Positions 63,838 through 64,000 of a DNA stretch of 64,000 bases are shown here, piece after piece. The position numbers and the translations under genes are program-made. Below the pieces are notes generated by a model that worked only from the letters and a program-made list of their open reading frames with translations, had not been told where the DNA came from and ran no database searches. Positions within the stretch are counted from its first letter, which is position 1, and the number at the start of each line of letters is the position of its first letter. The DNA is from Flavobacterium ajazii. GTDB lineage: Bacteria > Bacteroidota > Bacteroidia > Flavobacteriales > Flavobacteriaceae. The DNA is taken from NCBI RefSeq assembly GCF_010614725.1, contig NZ_JAAEHL010000001.1:558001-622000 (forward strand), given 5' to 3'.

Positions 63838-64000
63838 TTACAGTGATCGAATAATCCCTTCTTCAAGTCCTCTTAATTCAGCTAAACCTCTTAATCTTCC
63901 AATAGCAGAATAGCCCGGATTGTTTACTTTTCCTAAATCATCCAGCATTTGGTGTCCGTGATCAGGTCTGAACGGAATAGAAAGATTATTATTTTTTTGA
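63838..64000 (-). CDS. uxuA: Mannonate dehydratase, C-terminal end only
   Basis: The last 53 codons of a gene entering from the right edge, stop TAA at 63838-63840. The reading [16 protein letters not shown] and [20 protein letters not shown] is the conserved end of UxuA, including the HGHQ metal-site His residues. The enzyme dehydrates D-mannonate to 2-keto-3-deoxygluconate, in the breakdown of glucuronate. It fits the release of glucuronic acid by GH67 elsewhere in the window. Confidence 0.92.
   Translation of the reverse strand, partial: QKNNNLSIPFRPDHGHQMLDDLGKVNNPGYSAIGRLRGLAELRGLEEGIIRSL

Overview
The window is a piece of a low-GC Bacteroidota chromosome, most likely a Flavobacterium of the F. 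johnsoniae type. The evidence is a SusC/SusD pair with lipoprotein partners, Bacteroidota -7 promoter boxes (TAnnTTTG), LytTR and hybrid AraC regulators, DUF5916, and Flavobacteriia-type intergenic repeats. I see no rRNA, tRNA, phage, transposase or CRISPR array.

Region 1 (1-721): the N-terminal part of an E1/ThiF-like adenylyltransferase, cut by the window edge. Region 2 (1006-26556) is a large glucuronoxylan utilization locus, all on the minus strand. Its blocks are: (a) susC-susD-SGBP-GH10 (xylanase split by two CBMs)-GH35-SGNH acetylesterase; (b) a transaldolase; (c) a GntR-type regulator with xylB and xylA; (d) a GPH sugar symporter with two GH43 enzymes; (e) GH67 alpha-glucuronidase with a second GH10. 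Together these bind xylan at the surface, import oligosaccharides, remove acetyl and (methyl)glucuronosyl groups, hydrolyse to xylose and feed it through xylulose-5-P into the pentose phosphate pathway. Blocks a, d and e share a near-identical LacI-type palindrome 118-132 bp upstream of the first start codon, although no LacI-family gene lies in the window. The GntR gene has its own, different repeat operator over its start codon.

Region 3 (26749-33167): a LytS/LytTR two-component pair divergent from a secreted GH13 enzyme and a DUF5916 protein, with a 9-bp direct repeat at 21-bp period between them. Region 4 (33234-46227): a SpoIIAA-like protein, a large MscS channel, a small basic secreted protein, an RND efflux operon divergent from a second LytS/LytTR pair, a DUF3861 protein and two thioredoxin-fold proteins. 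Region 5 (46463-55420): an L,D-transpeptidase, a GH1 beta-glucosidase with a possible short leader ORF, a small membrane protein, three outer-membrane barrel proteins, a membrane-bound AraC regulator and a DUF4136 lipoprotein.

Region 6 (55912-58945): zinc alcohol dehydrogenase, two tandem cupins and an AraC regulator. Region 7 (59048-64000): GH2 beta-galactosidase, a galactanase-like GH43 and the C-terminus of mannonate dehydratase (uxuA), suggesting galactan and glucuronate use.

The most useful signals beyond standard annotation are the shared xylan operator, the terminator-like element inside the susCD operon, the LytTR-type direct repeat before the amylase, two related terminal-inverted-repeat elements near the window ends, and several unexplained palindromes. 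Functions are assigned from sequence motifs and family knowledge only; no database search was run.
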